DNA of 64,000 bases from Escherichia ruysiae (GTDB taxonomy: Bacteria; Pseudomonadota; Gammaproteobacteria; Enterobacterales; Enterobacteriaceae). The translations under genes were made by a program, and so were the position numbers. Below the pieces are notes generated by a model. That model did no database searches, had not been told where the DNA came from, and worked only from the letters and a program-made list of their open reading frames with translations. Location of the stretch: contig NZ_JAVIWS010000001.1 of NCBI RefSeq assembly GCF_031323975.1, forward strand, positions 372,001-436,000, written 5' to 3'. Below, piece after piece: positions 8,434 through 18,067 of the stretch; the stretch's first letter is position 1; the number at the start of each line of letters is the position of its first letter.

Positions 8434-9621
8434 TCAACAAAGAACCGGCTGCCCCCAGGGTCTTGCGTGAATGCCTTTTAACATCAGCACCCATGCAGCA
8501 ATGATCGCCAACGCTAAGATGACAAACAGCGAGGACGGCGGCAGGCGGGTGAGCACGACGCCACTCACTAATGGGTTAATCGCTGCACCAAGCCAGCCTA
8601 AAGACTGGGCGGAAAAATAGCTGGCTTTCATCCCTGGCGGTGCAATATGGTCAATCAACATATATTCACCAGGGGCATAAATGATTTCGCCAAGAGTAAA
8701 CACGGCGGCTGAAATTCCCCAAAGTAGCAGGCTGTTGCCCGAAAAGATAAACCCGACCAGACCGACGACAAAGCAGAGGGTGCCGACCGTCATTAGCACG
8801 CGGATGTTGCTCGGATTAATGCGCCGGCCCACGGAATATTGCAACGTAACTACCATCGCAGCATTAACCGGAAGAACAACCGCGACCACCTTTTCGGCAA
8901 AATCACCATCAGCAATCACCATCACGTATTGTGAAATGCACGAGGCAAACGCTCCGCTCACGAAAGAGGCCAGAAAGGCTGAGCAGGTGAACCACAGCAG
9001 AGCTTTATCCTGTAACAAAACCTTTGGAGACCAGACGCTGCCTGTCTCTGTGGCGATGATTTTCTCGCTGCGTTTCACCCAAATTTGAATGAAAAGCACA
9101 GGAAACGCAGAACAGATGGCTGCCAGCCAAAAGGGCAGATTGATACTTTGCATCACCAACAGCGTGCCGAGCGGTGGGCCGATGGTCCAGCCAATGTTGA
9201 GCATGGTGTAGTTGATCGAGAAGATCTTCGTTTTACTGGCAGAGGAAAGATTATCGGCAAACCAGGCCTTCAACACGGTAGCAAAAACGGAATACGCGCA
9301 GTTGATGAGCGCGAAGAACAGCACCACAAGCGTCACGTTGTCCACCAGGGGAATGGCGATAAAGCCGCTGGCGAAGGCGGTAATTGCCAGTAACATATAA
9401 CGTTTCTTGTCAAACTTATCCGCCAGAATGCCAAATCCGAGGCTGAAAACGACGCCGATAGTGAGCGCAATTGTCATCGCATAACCAATCAAATCGACAC
9501 CCAGACCGTACTGGCGACTCAAATAAATAGTCATAAACGGCAGCGTAGCGCCGCGTCCGATGGTTAATAACAACGACGAGGCAAGAAGGGCGCTGGTAGA
9601 GCGTCGCAGAGATAAGTTCAT
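8434..9621 (-). CDS. ydeE: YdeE, MFS dipeptide/peptide exporter
   Basis: A 395-residue inner-membrane protein of the major facilitator superfamily with twelve predicted helices. The MFS loop motif between helices 2 and 3 is present (GILADKFDKKRYML, about 64-77). In E. coli YdeE was found to export dipeptides such as Ala-Gln and affects arabinose efflux. Length matches K-12. It is divergent from eamA across 195 bp. Confidence 0.92.
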   Translation of the reverse strand: MNLSLRRSTSALLASSLLLTIGRGATLPFMTIYLSRQYGLGVDLIGYAMTIALTIGVVFSLGFGILADKFDKKRYMLLAITAFASGFIAIPLVDNVTLVVLFFALINCAYSVFATVLKAWFADNLSSASKTKIFSINYTMLNIGWTIGPPLGTLLVMQSINLPFWLAAICSAFPVLFIQIWVKRSEKIIATETGSVWSPKVLLQDKALLWFTCSAFLASFVSGAFASCISQYVMVIADGDFAEKVVAVVLPVNAAMVVTLQYSVGRRINPSNIRVLMTVGTLCFVVGLVGFIFSGNSLLLWGISAAVFTLGEIIYAPGEYMLIDHIAPPGMKASYFSAQSLGWLGAAINPLVSGVVLTRLPPSSLFVILALAIIAAWVLMLKGIHARPWGQPVLC

Positions 9622-9816
9622 TTGGCTGTCCGGCAGTGCGTTTCGTTATGTTTTGTTTTAGAGATGTAAAGAAATAGCATGGCAAAAATCCGAAGTATAG
9701 CGACTTATTTGCGCATTAATGCCGTCGTAAACGGTGACTAACGAATCAACTGTTAAAAAAAAGTAAATTCCGCTAAGTTGATTGCTTACAAAAGATGAAA
9801 ATTCAGGGGCGGTAGA

Positions 9817-10716
9817 ATGTCGCGAAAAGATGGGTTGTTGGCGCTACTGGTAGTGGTTGTGTGGGGGCTTAATTTTGTGGTCATCAAAGTGGGGCTTCAT
9901 AATATGCCACCGCTGATGTTGGCCGGTTTGCGCTTTATGCTGGTGGCCTTCCCGGCAATCTTTTTTATCGCACGACCGAAAGTACCGCTGAATTTGCTGC
10001 TGGGGTATGGTTTAACCATCAGTTTTGCGCAGTTTGCCTTTCTCTTCTGCGCCATTAACTTCGGTATGCCAGCAGGTCTGGCCTCGCTGGTTTTACAGGC
10101 ACAGGCGTTTTTTACGATTGTCCTCGGCGCGTTTACTTTCGGTGAACGACTACATGGCAAGCAACTGGCGGGGATCGCCTTAGCGATATTTGGCGTGCTG
10201 GTGTTGATTGAAGGTAGCCTGAACGGTCAGCATGTGGCGATGCTCGGTTTTATGCTGACCCTGGCGGCAGCATTTAGCTGGGCGTGTGGCAACATCTTCA
10301 ATAAAAAGATCATGTCGCACTCATCGCGCCCGGCAGTGATGTCGCTGGTAGTGTGGAGCGCATTGATCCCGATTCTCCCGTTCTTTGTCGCCTCGCTCAT
10401 TCTCGATGGTTCCGCAACAATGATTCACAGCCTGGTCACTATCGACGTGACCACCATTTTGTCTCTGATGTATCTGGCGTTTGTGGCGACGATTGTCGGC
10501 TATGGGCTCTGGGGTACGCTGCTTGGGCGTTATGAAACCTGGCGCGTGGCACCGTTATCGTTACTTGTCCCGGTAGTCGGTCTGGCAAGTGCGGCGTTAT
10601 TGTTAGATGAACGATTAACGGGTCTGCAATTTTTCGGTGCGGTGCTGATAATGGGCGGGCTGTATATCAATGTGTTTGGTTTGCGGTGGCGTAAAGCGGT
10701 GAAGGTGAGAAGTTAA
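9817..10716 (+). CDS. eamA: EamA (YdeD), O-acetylserine/cysteine exporter
   Basis: A 299-residue inner-membrane transporter of the drug/metabolite (EamA/DMT) family: ten hydrophobic helices in two repeated halves, each beginning in the typical way (LLALLVVVVWGLNFVVIKVG at the N-terminus; GFMLTLAAAFSWACGNIFNK at about 145). The protein exports cysteine-pathway metabolites. GGGCGG is a weak ribosome site before the ATG. It faces the marRAB operon and is followed by a good terminator hairpin. Confidence 0.93.
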   Translation: MSRKDGLLALLVVVVWGLNFVVIKVGLHNMPPLMLAGLRFMLVAFPAIFFIARPKVPLNLLLGYGLTISFAQFAFLFCAINFGMPAGLASLVLQAQAFFTIVLGAFTFGERLHGKQLAGIALAIFGVLVLIEGSLNGQHVAMLGFMLTLAAAFSWACGNIFNKKIMSHSSRPAVMSLVVWSALIPILPFFVASLILDGSATMIHSLVTIDVTTILSLMYLAFVATIVGYGLWGTLLGRYETWRVAPLSLLVPVVGLASAALLLDERLTGLQFFGAVLIMGGLYINVFGLRWRKAVKVRS

Positions 10717-10719
10717 TAA

Positions 10720-10737
10720 GCCCCGATATGTCGGGGC
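10720..10737 (+). terminator. eamA/marB bidirectional terminator
   Basis: A perfect 7-bp stem GCCCCGA / TCGGGGC with a 4-base loop starts three bases after the eamA stop codon and lies 9 bases before the marB stop on the other strand. It is placed to end transcription from both sides. Confidence 0.6.
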
Positions 10738-10746
10738 CAGAATTAA

Positions 10747-10965
10747 CTACATGGCGTGTTGATTATAATAGGGCACGCCCAGCGCATCCGACTTATCACT
10801 GCCTGTACCCATGTGATTTAAATCGAATGGTGGTTGTTCCTGCGATGGGGGAACAATCACTTCATCACCACAGGGAATAACCGTCGGCTGCGTGGTTTGT
10901 TCCGCAAAGCCTTGCGCAGAAAAGACAATAAGCGCGGTTATCATTGCGGATAAAAGTGGTTTCAT
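10747..10965 (-). CDS. marB: MarB, periplasmic protein of the mar operon
   Basis: A 72-residue protein with a signal peptide (MKPLLSAMITALIVFSAQGFA) and a short mature region with PPSQEQPPFDLNHMGTGS. MarB is the third gene of marRAB and lowers marA transcription by an unknown indirect route. The start at 10965 gives the established 72-residue protein; an upstream in-frame ATG would add ten residues. It lies 30 bp after marA. Confidence 0.92.
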   Translation of the reverse strand: MKPLLSAMITALIVFSAQGFAEQTTQPTVIPCGDEVIVPPSQEQPPFDLNHMGTGSDKSDALGVPYYNQHAM

Positions 10966-10995
10966 GATTGCCTCAGTGACGTTGTCACGTTTCAA

Positions 10996-11379
10996 CTAGC
11001 TATTGTAATGATTTAATGGATGTAAAAAGCGCGATTCGCCCTGAATATTAGCCATCCGGTATTTATGCGGCGGAACATCAAAGTAGTTTTTGAAGGTTCG
11101 GGTCAGCGTTTGCTGGGACTCGAAACCATAACGTTCTGCCAGATAGAGTATCGGCTCGTTGCTTTCTTTCAGCTTTTGCGCGATTTCTGTCATCTTTCGG
11201 CTGCGGATATATTGGCCTAATGAATGGCCGGTTTCTTTTTTAAACATCCGTTGCAGGTGCCATTTGGAGTAACCCGAACGCTCTGACACTTTCTCCAGTG
11301 ACAGTGGCGATTCCAGGTTGTCCTCGATCCAGTCCAAAATGCTATGAATGGTAATAGCGTCAGTGTTGCGTCTGGACAT
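10996..11379 (-). CDS. marA: MarA, AraC-family activator of the mar/sox/rob regulon
   Basis: A 127-residue stand-alone AraC/XylS DNA-binding domain with two helix-turn-helix units ([21 protein letters not shown], about 33-53, and [14 protein letters not shown], about 81-97). It activates acrAB, tolC, micF and other antibiotic-tolerance genes by binding marboxes. Compared with K-12 as remembered, the tail reads MANIQGES rather than MTNMQGES; the DNA-contacting helices are unchanged. The start at 11379 (MSRRNTDA) is the accepted one; ORF extension by two codons is possible. It is translated from the marR transcript, 20 bp after marR. Confidence 0.96.
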   Translation of the reverse strand: MSRRNTDAITIHSILDWIEDNLESPLSLEKVSERSGYSKWHLQRMFKKETGHSLGQYIRSRKMTEIAQKLKESNEPILYLAERYGFESQQTLTRTFKNYFDVPPHKYRMANIQGESRFLHPLNHYNS

Positions 11380-11399
11380 CGTCATACCTCTTTTTTTGT

Positions 11400-11834
11400 T
11401 TACGGCAGGACTTTCTTAAGCAAATGCTCAAGCGTTGCCACTTCGTCCGCCGTCAGGTTTTTTGTTAATTCTTGATGCAGATCCTGGCCAACTAATTGAT
11501 GGCATTGTTCACATATTGCTGCGCCGCTGGCGGTGAGTTTTACCAGCACGCCGCGCTTGTCATTCGGGTTTGGCAACCGTTCCACCCAGCCTTTACAGAC
11601 CAGGCGATCCAGCATACGGGTCAGTGCCCCCAGGTCGACCGACAACACTTTTTTCAGTTCAACCGGCGTAATGCACGCTGCGCAGCGGATAGAGCAGAGC
11701 ACCTTAAACTGTGCCGCAGTGATATCCAGCGGAGACAGATAATCGTTAAGCAGACGGTCTTTCTTCTGATTAACCATATAGATTAAGCGACCCAAGGGGA
11801 TGATTTCATTGAACAGGTCGCTGGTACTTTTCAC
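11400..11834 (-). CDS. marR: MarR, repressor of the marRAB operon
   Basis: A 144-residue winged-helix repressor of the MarR family that binds marO as a dimer and is released by phenolics such as salicylate and by copper oxidation of Cys80. The recognition helix and wing ([30 protein letters not shown], about 67-96, quoted here only as landmarks) and all DNA-binding arginines appear intact. It starts at GTG, as known, with site II of the operator just upstream. Differences from the K-12 sequence as I remember it are H19Y, E31D, T102A, G103S and Y137H; G103S and Y137H are common in susceptible natural isolates. Confidence 0.96.
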   Translation of the reverse strand: MKSTSDLFNEIIPLGRLIYMVNQKKDRLLNDYLSPLDITAAQFKVLCSIRCAACITPVELKKVLSVDLGALTRMLDRLVCKGWVERLPNPNDKRGVLVKLTASGAAICEQCHQLVGQDLHQELTKNLTADEVATLEHLLKKVLP

Positions 11835-11933
11835 ATTGGTTGCCCTGGCAAGTAATTAGTTGCAGGGGATAATATTGCCCAGGCAAGTATAAGTCAAATG
11901 AATGAATTGTCTGATGCCACGTTTTGCTAAATC
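11835..11933 (-). promoter_or_regulatory. marO: mar operator-promoter: MarR sites I and II, marbox, promoter
   Basis: Two MarR palindromes with cores TTGCC-N2-GGCAA are present: site II at 11835-11856 beside the marR start and site I at about 11869-11890. The promoter lies between and upstream, with -35 TTGACT (11892-11897) and -10 TATTAT (11869-11874) at 17-bp spacing. Further upstream a marbox (11913-11933, GCAAAACGTGGCATC core) is the activator site for MarA, SoxS and Rob. The arrangement is that of the known marO region; site II differs by one base from K-12 as remembered (ACCAAT for ACTAAT). Confidence 0.92.
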
Positions 11934-12045
11934 GGTTCAAGTTTTGGTCAGTGCTATGCAAGATTAGTTAAAGAGTGAAACTTTCTCTTTGTTTTCCCTT
12001 TATACTTTTCGCTGATGACTCAGACACACAGGATAACAACCACCA

Positions 12046-12711
12046 ATGTTAGATTTGTTTAAAGCAATTAGTCTGGGGCTGGTGGTGTTGCTGCCGTTAG
12101 CCAACCCATTAACGACAGTCGCGTTATTTCTTGGCCTGGCGGGCAACATGAACAGCGCCGAACGTAACCGCCAGTCGTTGATGGCCTCGGTATACGTATT
12201 TGCCATCATGATGGTGGCGTATTACGCCGGGCAACTGGTGATGGATACGTTCGGCATTTCGATTCCCGGTCTACGTATTGCTGGGGGGTTAATTGTTGCA
12301 TTTATCGGTTTCCGTATGCTCTTTCCCCAGCAAAAGGCAACGGATTCACCGGAAGCAAAAAGCAAATCGGAAGAGCTGGAAGATGAACCCAGCGCCAATA
12401 TTGCTTTTGTGCCACTGGCAATGCCAAGTACCGCCGGACCGGGAACCATTGCGATGATCATTAGCTCGGCGTCAACGGTGCGTCAGAGTTCAACCTTCGC
12501 GGACTGGGTGCTGATGGTTGCGCCGCCGCTGATCTTTTTCCTGGTGGCGGTCATTTTGTGGGGAAGTCTACGTAGCTCCGGTGCCATTATGCGGCTGGTG
12601 GGGAAAGGGGGAATTGAAGCGATCTCCCGCCTGATGGGCTTCTTGCTGGTTTGTATGGGCGTGCAATTTATTATTAACGGCATCCTGGAAATTATTAAAA
12701 CTTACCATTAA
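12046..12711 (+). CDS. marC: MarC, inner-membrane protein of the UPF0056/MarC family
   Basis: A 221-residue protein with six predicted membrane helices, divergent from marRAB. Despite its name it is not needed for the multidrug phenotype, and its substrate is unknown. Visible landmarks are the N-terminal helix with [17 protein letters not shown] (about 16-32) and the conserved central [17 protein letters not shown] (about 122-138), typical of the family. A charged loop ([10 protein letters not shown]) separates the halves. Length equals K-12. Confidence 0.92.
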   Translation: MLDLFKAISLGLVVLLPLANPLTTVALFLGLAGNMNSAERNRQSLMASVYVFAIMMVAYYAGQLVMDTFGISIPGLRIAGGLIVAFIGFRMLFPQQKATDSPEAKSKSEELEDEPSANIAFVPLAMPSTAGPGTIAMIISSASTVRQSSTFADWVLMVAPPLIFFLVAVILWGSLRSSGAIMRLVGKGGIEAISRLMGFLLVCMGVQFIINGILEIIKTYH

Positions 12712-12714
12712 AAA

Positions 12715-12730
12715 AGACCCAAATGGGTCT
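12715..12730 (-). terminator. Hairpin between marC and sotB
   Basis: AGACCC and GGGTCT form a 6-bp stem with a 4-base loop. On the minus strand it is followed by TTTTT, so it suits termination of transcripts from the sotB side; it also lies just after the marC stop. Confidence 0.55.
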
Positions 12731-12805
12731 GAGCAGATGACAAACGCAACATTGCCTATGCGCTACGTTTATTAGGCCTACGTAATCTCTGCAATGTATT
12801 GAGTT

Positions 12806-12840
12806 GTAGGCCGGATAAGGCGTTCCCGCCGCATCCGGCA
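12806..12840. repeat. REP element
   Basis: GTAGGCCGGATAAGGCG ... CGCCGCATCCGGCA is the standard E. coli repetitive extragenic palindrome, forming a stem with a central mismatch loop. It lies between the convergent marC and sotB genes, where REP units usually sit. Confidence 0.9.
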
Positions 12841-12892
12841 TAAACAAAGCGCACGTTGTCAATAATCTGAAAGGCTCGTTCGTGCATGGAAG

Positions 12893-14083
12893 CTATTGCG
12901 TCTGTTCTTCAAGTGCCACAGGCCAGCGGCGGAATATGACGATTGACCATATCAACGCGGCGAGAGCCGGAACTGCACCCACATAACCAATCATCGACAT
13001 CGACCAGTGTAGACTTACCTGATTACCCACCAGCGCCCCGGCGCCAATACCAATATTAAATATCCCGGAAAAGAGCGCCATCGCAACGTCGGTGGCATCT
13101 GGTGCCAGCGCCAGTACTTTAACCTGCATCCCAAGTCCGATGATCATCATCGCGATCCCCCAGAAAATGCTCAGCACGCCGAGGTGTATCTCGCTACTTG
13201 CCGAAGGCAACAGTAGTGCCAGGCACACCAGCAATAGCGCAATCGCCGCACTGACCAGCACCGATGCGTGCTGATTACCCAGCTTACCGAAAATGACGCT
13301 ACCAATGATGCCCGCACCACCGAGCATCAACAGCAATGCTGTGGCAAAGTTGGCGCTGAACCCCGCAACGTTTTGCACAAAAGGTTCAATATAGCTGTAT
13401 GCCGTGTAATGGGCGGTGACCACGACTACCGTCAGCAAATAAATGCTCATCAATGCCGGGCGACGAAACAGCAGCGGAAGACTTTTTAACGAACCAGAGT
13501 GCTCACTGGGCAGCAATGGAAGTAATTTGATCAGGCACAAAAGGGTGATAAGCGCCCCGATACCAATCGCGAAGAAGGTTGTTCGCCAGCCGAAATACTG
13601 CCCCACAATGCGCCCGATAGGTAAACCTAATACCATCGCCAGTGCTGTGCCGGTGGCAATTAAACTCAATGCCTGCGCTCGCTTTCCGGCTGGCGCCATA
13701 CGGATTGCCAGAGACGCCGTAATCGACCAGAAAATAGCATGGGCGAAAGCCACACCAATGCGACTAATTACCAGAACGGTAAAGCTCCACGATAAAAACG
13801 ACAGTATGTGGCTGGCGATAAACACCACAAACAGACAGATCAGCAATTTGCGGCGTTCGACCTGACTGGTCATTAGCATAAAAGGCAGTGACAATAGCGC
13901 CACTACCCACGCATAAATGGTCAACATGATACCGACTTGTGCGGTTTGCATATGAAAGCTTTGCGCAATATCAGAAAGCAAACCTACAGGCACAAATTCG
14001 GTGGTATTGAAGATGAAGGCGGCAACGGCCAGCGTAACGACCCGTAGCCACGCCACTTTGCGGGAAACCATATTTGTTGTCAT
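12893..14083 (-). CDS. sotB: SotB (YdeA), MFS sugar efflux transporter
   Basis: A 396-residue MFS protein with twelve predicted helices and the family opening [21 protein letters not shown] (about 20-40; the TEFxPVGLL pattern is typical of the SotB/AraJ/NepI group). It exports L-arabinose and IPTG and thereby lowers sugar-phosphate stress. Length equals K-12. It is preceded by 147 bp to ptrR in the same direction; no promoter motif was assigned. Confidence 0.93.
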   Translation of the reverse strand: MTTNMVSRKVAWLRVVTLAVAAFIFNTTEFVPVGLLSDIAQSFHMQTAQVGIMLTIYAWVVALLSLPFMLMTSQVERRKLLICLFVVFIASHILSFLSWSFTVLVISRIGVAFAHAIFWSITASLAIRMAPAGKRAQALSLIATGTALAMVLGLPIGRIVGQYFGWRTTFFAIGIGALITLLCLIKLLPLLPSEHSGSLKSLPLLFRRPALMSIYLLTVVVVTAHYTAYSYIEPFVQNVAGFSANFATALLLMLGGAGIIGSVIFGKLGNQHASVLVSAAIALLLVCLALLLPSASSEIHLGVLSIFWGIAMMIIGLGMQVKVLALAPDATDVAMALFSGIFNIGIGAGALVGNQVSLHWSMSMIGYVGAVPALAALIWSIVIFRRWPVALEEQTQ

Positions 14084-14230
14084 AACCGATTATCGGATGA
14101 GTTGCGAAAAGGTAATGAAATGATCTTAAAACGGTTAATGATCTGAATACAACGGTTTTGTGATCTATGTCGCGTTTCGCCGATTCATGTCATGCTGTAT
14201 CAACGGCAGCGTGAGTAGCCGGTACAACAT

Positions 14231-15091
14231 TTAGTCTGGTACATCCAGCAGTTCAATAAACGCCTCAAGCGGGCGCGTTTTCGCACCGCGACGCCAGACC
14301 AGCCAGGTTGTTAACCAACGCCATTGCTCAGCCAACGGCCATGCTTCAACCTGGTGATGCCCGGGCATACTTTCCAGCATAGAACGAGGGATAAGCGCAA
14401 TGCCCGCACCCGCGACCACACAGGCCAGCATCCCGTGATACGACTCCATCTCATGAATAGTCCCCGGTGCGGCACCGTCAGCATGAAACCAGCTCTCAAA
14501 ATGACGGCGATACGAACAATTGGCGCGAAAGGCATAGATGTTGTAACCATTAACCTGACTGGCGCGGGTTACTGGCGCATGTCCTTGCGGCGTGACGATC
14601 ATCAGCTCCTCACGATACACCGGTATCCCGTCGATGGCGGTATGGTTAATCGGCCCATCAATAAATGCCGCATTCAGCTTTCCTTCCAGTACGCCGTCCA
14701 GCATCGTGCCGGAAGGGCCGGTGGAAAGTGAAAACTGAATTTTGGGGTAACGACGGTTAAATTCTGCCAGCGTTGCCGGAATACGCACTGCGGCGGTGCT
14801 TTCCAGCGATCCGAGAGAAAACAGACCTTGTGGCTCATCGCCAGCCACGACATTTCTCGCCTCATCCACCAACGCGAGAATTTGTTGGCTGTAGCGTAAA
14901 AAGTTATGCCCGGCGGGAGAAAGCCGTAAACGCTGATTTTCGCGGATAAACAGCTCAACACCGAGCTCTGTTTCCAGTTGACGTATACGAGTCGTGAGAT
15001 TCGACGGCACACGATGTACTTTAGCCGCAGCCTGGGTAATGCTGCCTACCTCGGCAACTGCGTTGAACATCTCCAGTTGAGTCAGATCCAT
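14231..15091 (-). CDS. ptrR: PtrR (YneJ), LysR-type regulator of sad/glsB
   Basis: A 286-residue LysR-family regulator. Residues about 1-60 are the winged helix-turn-helix ([26 protein letters not shown]) and about 90-280 the periplasmic-binding-like effector domain. It is divergent from sad with 100 bp between, the classic arrangement for a LysR regulator and its target; YneJ/PtrR is reported to act on sad, fnrS-linked and putrescine-use genes. The C-terminus ends FIELLDVPD; the K-12 protein as I recall is a few residues longer (about 293), so the tail may differ. Confidence 0.88.
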   Translation of the reverse strand: MDLTQLEMFNAVAEVGSITQAAAKVHRVPSNLTTRIRQLETELGVELFIRENQRLRLSPAGHNFLRYSQQILALVDEARNVVAGDEPQGLFSLGSLESTAAVRIPATLAEFNRRYPKIQFSLSTGPSGTMLDGVLEGKLNAAFIDGPINHTAIDGIPVYREELMIVTPQGHAPVTRASQVNGYNIYAFRANCSYRRHFESWFHADGAAPGTIHEMESYHGMLACVVAGAGIALIPRSMLESMPGHHQVEAWPLAEQWRWLTTWLVWRRGAKTRPLEAFIELLDVPD

Positions 15092-15191
15092 AGCATTCTC
15101 GATTTGTGAATAAGTGGCTTAATATTATTCATTTTCAAACAAGAGTAAATCTACGTATCTTCAAACCATAACTCATAAAGGAGATACCCCA

Positions 15192-16580
15192 ATGACCATC
15201 ACTCCGGCGACCCATGCCATTTCGATAAATCCAGCCAATGGTGAACAACTGTCCTCACTGCCCTGGACAGGCGCTGACGATATTGAAAACGCTCTTCAGC
15301 TTGCAGTGGAAGGTTTTCGCGGCTGGCGCGAGACAAGCGTAGATTACCGGGCGGAAAAACTGCGAGATATCGGTAAAGCTCTGCGTACTCGCAGCGAAGA
15401 GATAGCGCAAATGATCACCCGCGAAATGGGTAAACCCATCAAGCAGGCACGTGCCGAAGTGGTGAAATCGGCGAATTTGTGTGACTGGTATGCAGAACAT
15501 GGCCCGTCAATGCTGAAAGCAGAGCCAACGCTGGTTGAGAATCAGCAGGCGGTTATTGAGTATCGACCAATGGGGACGATTCTGGCAGTTATGCCGTGGA
15601 ACTTTCCTTTATGGCAAGTGATGCGCGGCGCTGTTCCCATCATTCTTGCAGGTAACGGCTACTTACTTAAGCACGCGCCGAATGTGACGGGCTGTGCTCA
15701 GCTAATTGCCCAGGTGTTTAAAGACGCGGGTATCCCTCAGGGCGTATATGGCTGGCTAAATGCCGATAACGATGGTGTCAGTCAGATGATTAAAGATCCA
15801 CGTATTGCGGCAGTCACCGTGACCGGGAGTGTTCGTGCGGGAGCGGCTATTGGTGCACAGGCTGGTGCGGCACTGAAAAAATGCGTACTGGAGCTGGGCG
15901 GTTCAGATCCGTTTATTGTGCTTAACGATGCCGATCTGGAACTGGCGGTTAAAGCGGCGGTTGCCGGGCGTTACCAGAATACCGGACAGGTTTGCGCGGC
16001 GGCAAAACGTTTTATCATCGAAGAGGGGATTGCTTCGGCATTTACCGAACGTTTTGTGGCAGCTGCGGCAGCGTTGAAAATGGGCGATCCCCGTGACGAA
16101 GAGAACGATCTTGGTCCGATGGCACGTTTTGACTTGCGTGATGAGTTGCATCATCAGGTGGAAAAAACCCTGGCGCAGGGCGCACGTTTGTTACTGGGCG
16201 GGGAAAAGATGGCTGGGGCAGGTAACTACTATCCGCCAACGGTTCTGGCAAATGTCACCCCAGAAATGACCGCGTTTCGTGAAGAAATGTTTGGCCCCGT
16301 TGCGGCAATCACCGTAGCGAGAGATGCAGAACATGCGCTGGAACTGGCGAATGACAGTGAGTTCGGCCTTTCAGCGACGATCTTTACCGCTGACGAAACA
16401 CGAGCCAGACAGATGGCGGCACGTCTGGAATGCGGCGGCGTGTTTATCAATGGTTTCTGCGCCAGCGACGCACGGGTCGCTTTTGGCGGTGTGAAGAAGA
16501 GCGGTTTTGGGCGTGAACTTTCTCATTTCGGCTTACATGAGTTCTGTAATATCCAGACGGTGTGGAAAGACCGGATCTGA
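15192..16580 (+). CDS. sad: Sad (YneI), NAD(P)-dependent succinate semialdehyde dehydrogenase
   Basis: A 462-residue aldehyde dehydrogenase that oxidises succinate semialdehyde to succinate in putrescine and GABA breakdown. Family landmarks are the conserved MPWNFPLWQ (about 134-142), the VTGSVRAG nucleotide-loop region (about 214-221), the general-base glutamate in LELGGSDPF, and the catalytic cysteine C268 in [21 protein letters not shown] lies 9 bases upstream. The gene is followed by glsB after 63 bp containing a strong hairpin. Confidence 0.95.
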   Translation: MTITPATHAISINPANGEQLSSLPWTGADDIENALQLAVEGFRGWRETSVDYRAEKLRDIGKALRTRSEEIAQMITREMGKPIKQARAEVVKSANLCDWYAEHGPSMLKAEPTLVENQQAVIEYRPMGTILAVMPWNFPLWQVMRGAVPIILAGNGYLLKHAPNVTGCAQLIAQVFKDAGIPQGVYGWLNADNDGVSQMIKDPRIAAVTVTGSVRAGAAIGAQAGAALKKCVLELGGSDPFIVLNDADLELAVKAAVAGRYQNTGQVCAAAKRFIIEEGIASAFTERFVAAAAALKMGDPRDEENDLGPMARFDLRDELHHQVEKTLAQGARLLLGGEKMAGAGNYYPPTVLANVTPEMTAFREEMFGPVAAITVARDAEHALELANDSEFGLSATIFTADETRARQMAARLECGGVFINGFCASDARVAFGGVKKSGFGRELSHFGLHEFCNIQTVWKDRI

Positions 16581-16604
16581 CGTCACATATTTAGCTCTGT
16601 TATA

Positions 16605-16630
16605 CTCGCAGGTCTTTTCAGACCTGCGAG
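16605..16630 (+). promoter_or_regulatory. Perfect hairpin just before the glsB ribosome site
   Basis: An 11-bp perfect inverted repeat (CTCGCAGGTCT / AGACCTGCGAG, 4-base loop) ends 1-2 bases before the AAGGAG of glsB. There is no T run after it, so it may be a transcript-end or mRNA-processing structure for sad, or a structure that limits ribosome access to glsB. Confidence 0.5.
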
Positions 16631-16643
16631 CAAGGAGCAGAGA

Positions 16644-17570
16644 GTGGCAGTCGCCATGGATAATGCAATTTTAGAAAATATCTTGCGGCAAGTACGTCCG
16701 CTAATTGGTCAGGGTAAAGTCGCTGATTATATTCCGGCACTGGCAACCGTCGATGGTTCCCGTCTGGGGATTGCTATCTGTACCGTTGATGGGCAGCTTT
16801 TCCAGGCCGGAGACGCGCAAGAACGTTTTTCTATTCAGTCTATTTCCAAAGTGCTCAGTCTCGTTGTTGCTATGCGTCATTACTCCGAAGAAGAAATCTG
16901 GCAACGCGTCGGCAAAGATCCGTCGGGATCTCCGTTCAATTCCTTAGTGCAACTGGAAATGGAGCAGGGCATTCCGCGTAATCCGTTTATTAATGCCGGT
17001 GCGCTGGTGGTCTGCGATATGTTGCAAGGGCGATTAAGCGCACCACGGCAACGTATGCTGGAAGTCGTGCGTGGCTTAAGCGGCGTGTCTGATATTGCCT
17101 ACGATACGGTGGTTGCCCGCTCCGAGTTTGAACATTCCGCGCGAAATGCGGCTATTGCCTGGCTGATGAAGTCGTTTGGCAATTTCCATCATGATGTGAC
17201 AACCGTTCTGCAAAACTACTTTCATTACTGTGCACTGAAAATGAGCTGCGTTGAGCTGGCGCGGACGTTTGTTTTTCTGGCAAATCAGGGAAAGGCTATT
17301 CATATCGATGAGCCCGTAGTGACGCCGATGCAGGCGCGGCAAATTAACGCGTTGATGGCGACCAGTGGAATGTATCAAAACGCGGGTGAATTCGCCTGGC
17401 GGGTAGGGCTTCCGGCAAAATCTGGTGTTGGCGGCGGTATTGTTGCGATCGTCCCGCATGAAATGGCCATCGCGGTATGGAGCCCGGAGCTGGATGACGC
17501 AGGTAACTCTCTTGCCGGTATTGCAGTACTTGAACAATTAACGAAACAGTTAGGACGCTCGGTTTATTAA
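16644..17570 (+). CDS. glsB: GlsB (YneH), glutaminase 2
   Basis: A 308-residue glutaminase of the serine-dependent beta-lactamase-like fold, converting glutamine to glutamate and ammonia. The active Ser-x-x-Lys is S66-I-S-K69 in SIQSISKV. Other family features are [11 protein letters not shown] (about 113-123), the catalytic tyrosine region FHYC, and the glycine-rich [10 protein letters not shown] (about 257-266). It starts with GTG and a good AAGGAG; the second in-frame Met at residue 5 is an alternative. Its stop overlaps the yneG start (TAATG). Confidence 0.95.
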   Translation: MAVAMDNAILENILRQVRPLIGQGKVADYIPALATVDGSRLGIAICTVDGQLFQAGDAQERFSIQSISKVLSLVVAMRHYSEEEIWQRVGKDPSGSPFNSLVQLEMEQGIPRNPFINAGALVVCDMLQGRLSAPRQRMLEVVRGLSGVSDIAYDTVVARSEFEHSARNAAIAWLMKSFGNFHHDVTTVLQNYFHYCALKMSCVELARTFVFLANQGKAIHIDEPVVTPMQARQINALMATSGMYQNAGEFAWRVGLPAKSGVGGGIVAIVPHEMAIAVWSPELDDAGNSLAGIAVLEQLTKQLGRSVY

Positions 17571-17929
17571 TGCAGTCACTTGATCCACTCTTCGCGCGTT
17601 TAGCCCGTTCAAAATTTCGCTCTCGCTTTCGTCTGGGCGTCAAGGAGCGTCAGTATTGTCTGGAGAAGGGCGCGCCGGTTATTGAACAACATGCGGCAGA
17701 TTTTGTCGCTAAGCGTCTTGCGCCGGCATTACCGGCGAACGACGGGAAGCAAACCCCCATGCGCGGGCATCCGGTGTTTATCGCTCAACACGCCACCGCG
17801 ACCTGCTGCCGTGGCTGTCTGGCTAAGTGGCATAACATTCCGCAGGGTGTTTCGTTAAGTGAGGAACAACAACGTTATATCGTGACGGTTATCTATCACT
17901 GGCTGGTTATTCAGATGAATCAGCCATAA
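17570..17929 (+). CDS. yneG: YneG, DUF4186 protein of unknown function
   Basis: A 119-residue protein of the DUF4186 family. It has the conserved cysteines in ATCCRGCLAKWHNIP (about 83-97), which could bind a metal or an iron-sulfur cluster, and a conserved RFRLGVKERQYC segment near residue 20. The start shares one base with the glsB stop, so it is translationally coupled to glutaminase. No activity is known; the coupling suggests a link to glutamine/glutamate use but does not prove it. Confidence 0.85.
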   Translation: MQSLDPLFARLARSKFRSRFRLGVKERQYCLEKGAPVIEQHAADFVAKRLAPALPANDGKQTPMRGHPVFIAQHATATCCRGCLAKWHNIPQGVSLSEEQQRYIVTVIYHWLVIQMNQP

Positions 17930-18067
17930 GAATGGTGGTAAAAGCCAAAAGATCATCTGATTGATATCTTTCTTTGTCGCCGCTGTCAGCGAACATGCTA
18001 TCCTTTATGAGAATTTACTTATTGCGTTGAGATAATTGCCACTCGCAATTGTATGGACAGATAATTA

